A DNA stretch of 6,583 nucleotides, taken from positions 1-6,583 of the forward strand of contig JAWVZH010000152.1 in assembly GCA_033722295.1 (NCBI GenBank), read 5' to 3'. The DNA is from JAWVZH01 sp033722295 (GTDB lineage: Bacteria > Bacteroidota > Bacteroidia > Chitinophagales > Saprospiraceae). How positions within the stretch are numbered: position 1 is the first letter of the stretch; every line of letters begins with the position of its first letter. Of this stretch, positions 5,224 to 6,583 are shown one piece after another. A model generated the notes under the pieces. That model was not told the origin of the DNA and did not search any database. It was given only the letters and a program-made list of their open reading frames with translations. The position numbers were made by a program, and so were the translations under genes.

Positions 5224-6451
5224 GATGGTCATGCCCCTCTTTTATAAAGAATACGATCCAGAATAAAGTCGTCGCAGTACCAACAGCCGTCTCTATGGTG
5301 TTTTCTACCATAAATGAGGCCGTGAGTATGATGTAAATGGCAAAAAGAAGGGCTTTGTAGCGTGTCCGTACAGCGATGAGCGGCCAGAAGAATCCCCCGA
5401 AAAAGAGGATAGCACCGATAAGGCCACATCCGGCAAGTACGAAAAGGAACTGGTTGTGAGGAAACTTGGCTTCTTCTTTTTCATAGTTTTCCAGATAATA
5501 GGTTTTCATGGAGGATCTGAGGTCGCCGATCCCGACACCAAACAGAGGGTTTGATCTCCATATCTCCCAACCGGCGCGCAGGGAAAGGATCCTTTCCGAA
5601 TCCGAGTAATTATCCCCTTCTGTTTTCTGGAATTGTTGCAGGTCCCAACGGACATAATCTATTTTTTGCTTGAATGAAGGCAGCATGCGATAGGCGATAA
5701 AAGGAACTGCCAGGATCATCAGGAGTATCAGGATCGATATGATGGACCTTCCATTTTGGAACAATTTAATCATAGCCAGTGAAAAAAGACCGAGATACAG
5801 GGTGATGAGTCCAGATCGCACAGAAAGCACATGGAGTCCGATCACCAGCAGAACGACGCATATCGGGTAGAGCCATCTGGGCCGTTGGCCAGGGTCGAAC
5901 AGTAAATGATAGACCGCAATTATGGCCGCAATGGACAACATGATGCTGAATCGTATGTGGTGACACGGTGTCGGCATCGTTTTTCCAACACGTAGCAGTT
6001 CGACTACCTCTTCCTGGTGAGAGAGGTAGTATCCGGATACCCAAAGGGCCGACAGCGACATGACGATCACGAAAAACATCATCACTCTCTCGTATAATGC
6101 TTTGGGCCATTTTTCATAGATAAAAAAGGTCAAAGGGATAAGCAGGAAAGGCGACTTGGTCCGTACCCGCCACCACCACTCCGAAAGATCGTCGGAATAC
6201 AAGCCTGACAGCAAATAGACCATAACCAACAACCCCAACGACCAGAATGTGGGGTGGTCAAGAAATGTGCGGAAATTCTTAAAAAAACCGGAACGAAACT
6301 GGAGTTTGCCTGTCGCTTCAGAAATAATGAAGACGGCAGAAAATCCCAGGCCGAACATCGATACCGACAAGAGAAATTTTGAGTACACCATGGAAAACAG
6401 GAACAGGGCGAGCCAGAAGTAGACGAGGTGGAGTTGTTTGATCCGTGGCAT
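5174..6451 (-). CDS. O-antigen ligase / Wzy_C-type polymerase-like membrane protein
   Basis: A 425-residue, strongly hydrophobic protein with about 11-12 predicted membrane segments. A large polar loop (about 258-333) has the features of the Wzy_C (O-antigen ligase/polymerase) family: the preceding VRSG (211-214), SERILSLRAGWEIW at 285-298, NPLFGVGIGD at 301-310 and PHNQFLFVLAGCGLIG at 331-346. Members join O-antigen or other undecaprenyl-linked glycans to acceptors in the periplasm, or polymerise them. Ligase (WaaL), polymerase (Wzy) and protein O-glycosylation roles cannot be separated by sequence reading. No glycosyltransferase or Wzx flippase is adjacent, but kdsD nearby fits an LPS setting. 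ATG 6451 is followed by a charged N-terminus (MPRIK) and TM1. The 3' end overlaps the rhomboid gene by 50 bp, and a perfect heptad microsatellite lies 63 bp upstream. Confidence 0.86.
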   Translation of the reverse strand: MPRIKQLHLVYFWLALFLFSMVYSKFLLSVSMFGLGFSAVFIISEATGKLQFRSGFFKNFRTFLDHPTFWSLGLLVMVYLLSGLYSDDLSEWWWRVRTKSPFLLIPLTFFIYEKWPKALYERVMMFFVIVMSLSALWVSGYYLSHQEEVVELLRVGKTMPTPCHHIRFSIMLSIAAIIAVYHLLFDPGQRPRWLYPICVVLLVIGLHVLSVRSGLITLYLGLFSLAMIKLFQNGRSIISILILLMILAVPFIAYRMLPSFKQKIDYVRWDLQQFQKTEGDNYSDSERILSLRAGWEIWRSNPLFGVGIGDLRSSMKTYYLENYEKEEAKFPHNQFLFVLAGCGLIGAILFFGGFFWPLIAVRTRYKALLFAIYIILTASFMVENTIETAVGTATTLFWIVFFIKEGHDHPMVRRARSHEDDKSVG

Positions 6452-6486
6452 AGTCGTTTCGTAAATGTAATCGGTATTTTAGAATG

Positions 6487-6514
6487 TTTATTGATTATAG
6501 TTTATTGTTTATTT
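6487..6514 (+). repeat. A/T-rich heptads continuous in phase with the GGATGAT array
   Basis: TTTATTG, ATTATAG, TTTATTG, TTTATTT are four 7-bp units that run straight into the first GGATGAT without a phase change. The unit differs from GGATGAT, so this is another example of different heptad families placed end to end. It lies in the presumed promoter region of the ligase gene. Confidence 0.6.
6494..6499 (-). promoter_or_regulatory. TATAAT hexamer upstream of the ligase gene
   Basis: On the minus strand this reads TATAAT, 42 bp before ATG 6451. A -35/-33 element at normal spacing would fall at the edge of the GGATGAT array. Bacteroidota promoters usually follow TAnnTTTG, which is not seen here, and the region is simply A/T-rich, so the call is weak. 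Confidence 0.22.
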
Positions 6515-6583
6515 GGATGATGGATGATGGATGATGGATGATGGATGATGGATGATGGATGATGGATGATGGATGATGGATGA
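6515..6583 (+). repeat. Perfect GGATGAT microsatellite at the window edge
   Basis: Nine complete, identical 7-bp units plus six bases of a tenth reach the last base, so the true length is unknown. Complete identity contrasts with the diverged ATGGANN tracts elsewhere and indicates recent expansion by slippage. It starts 63 bp upstream of the ligase start codon. Frame reading meets TGA within a few codons, so it does not encode a peptide repeat. Confidence 0.97.

Noticed and set aside
6515..6583. CRISPR array
   Set aside because: The 7-bp units are contiguous with no spacers, and no cas gene is present.

Overview
The window looks like a chromosomal segment of a Gram-negative member of the Bacteroidota, possibly from the Saprospiria/Chitinophagia side (inference). 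Three things support this. RecQ has the long (about 730-residue) architecture with an extra C-terminal domain that I associate with this phylum. Start codons lack clear Shine-Dalgarno sequences and have A/T-rich leaders. A four-helix-bundle 'S23' gene sits among intergenic short-period repeats. KdsD and an O-antigen ligase-like membrane protein show an LPS-bearing outer membrane.

Layout: (1) 1-269 is a tract of degenerate 7-bp units (consensus ATGGANN), interrupted by a 92-bp insert and a 33-bp insert. (2) 372-719 (+) is a four-helix-bundle (S23/IVS-type) protein. (3) 747-774 is a short heptad tract in the opposite orientation. (4) 780-2972 (-) is recQ. (5) 2973-3319 is the divergent recQ/kdsD intergenic region, with a possible promoter and small hairpins. 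(6) 3320-4288 (+) is kdsD, which appears to start at TTG. (7) 4290-4548 holds three successive heptad families: AAGTGAC-like, ATGGANN with the same 33-bp insert, and four perfect CCTTAAA units. (8) 4555-5223 (+) is a rhomboid intramembrane protease. (9) 5174-6451 (-) is an O-antigen ligase/polymerase-like membrane protein whose 3' end overlaps the rhomboid gene by 50 bp. (10) 6487-6583 holds TTTATTG-type heptads followed by nearly ten perfect GGATGAT units running off the window edge.

The genes do not form one operon. KdsD (arabinose-5-phosphate for Kdo) and the Wzy_C-type protein both concern the cell envelope. RecQ is DNA repair, and the rhomboid is a membrane protease of unknown substrate.

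The feature that ties the window together is the repeat layer. Several unrelated sequence families share an exact 7-bp period and fill most of the intergenic spaces. They abut stop codons (recQ, kdsD), lie next to starts or promoters (rhomboid, ligase) and bracket the S23 gene with a 17/18 inverted repeat. No complete known defence system, CRISPR array, RNA gene or classical insertion sequence was found.
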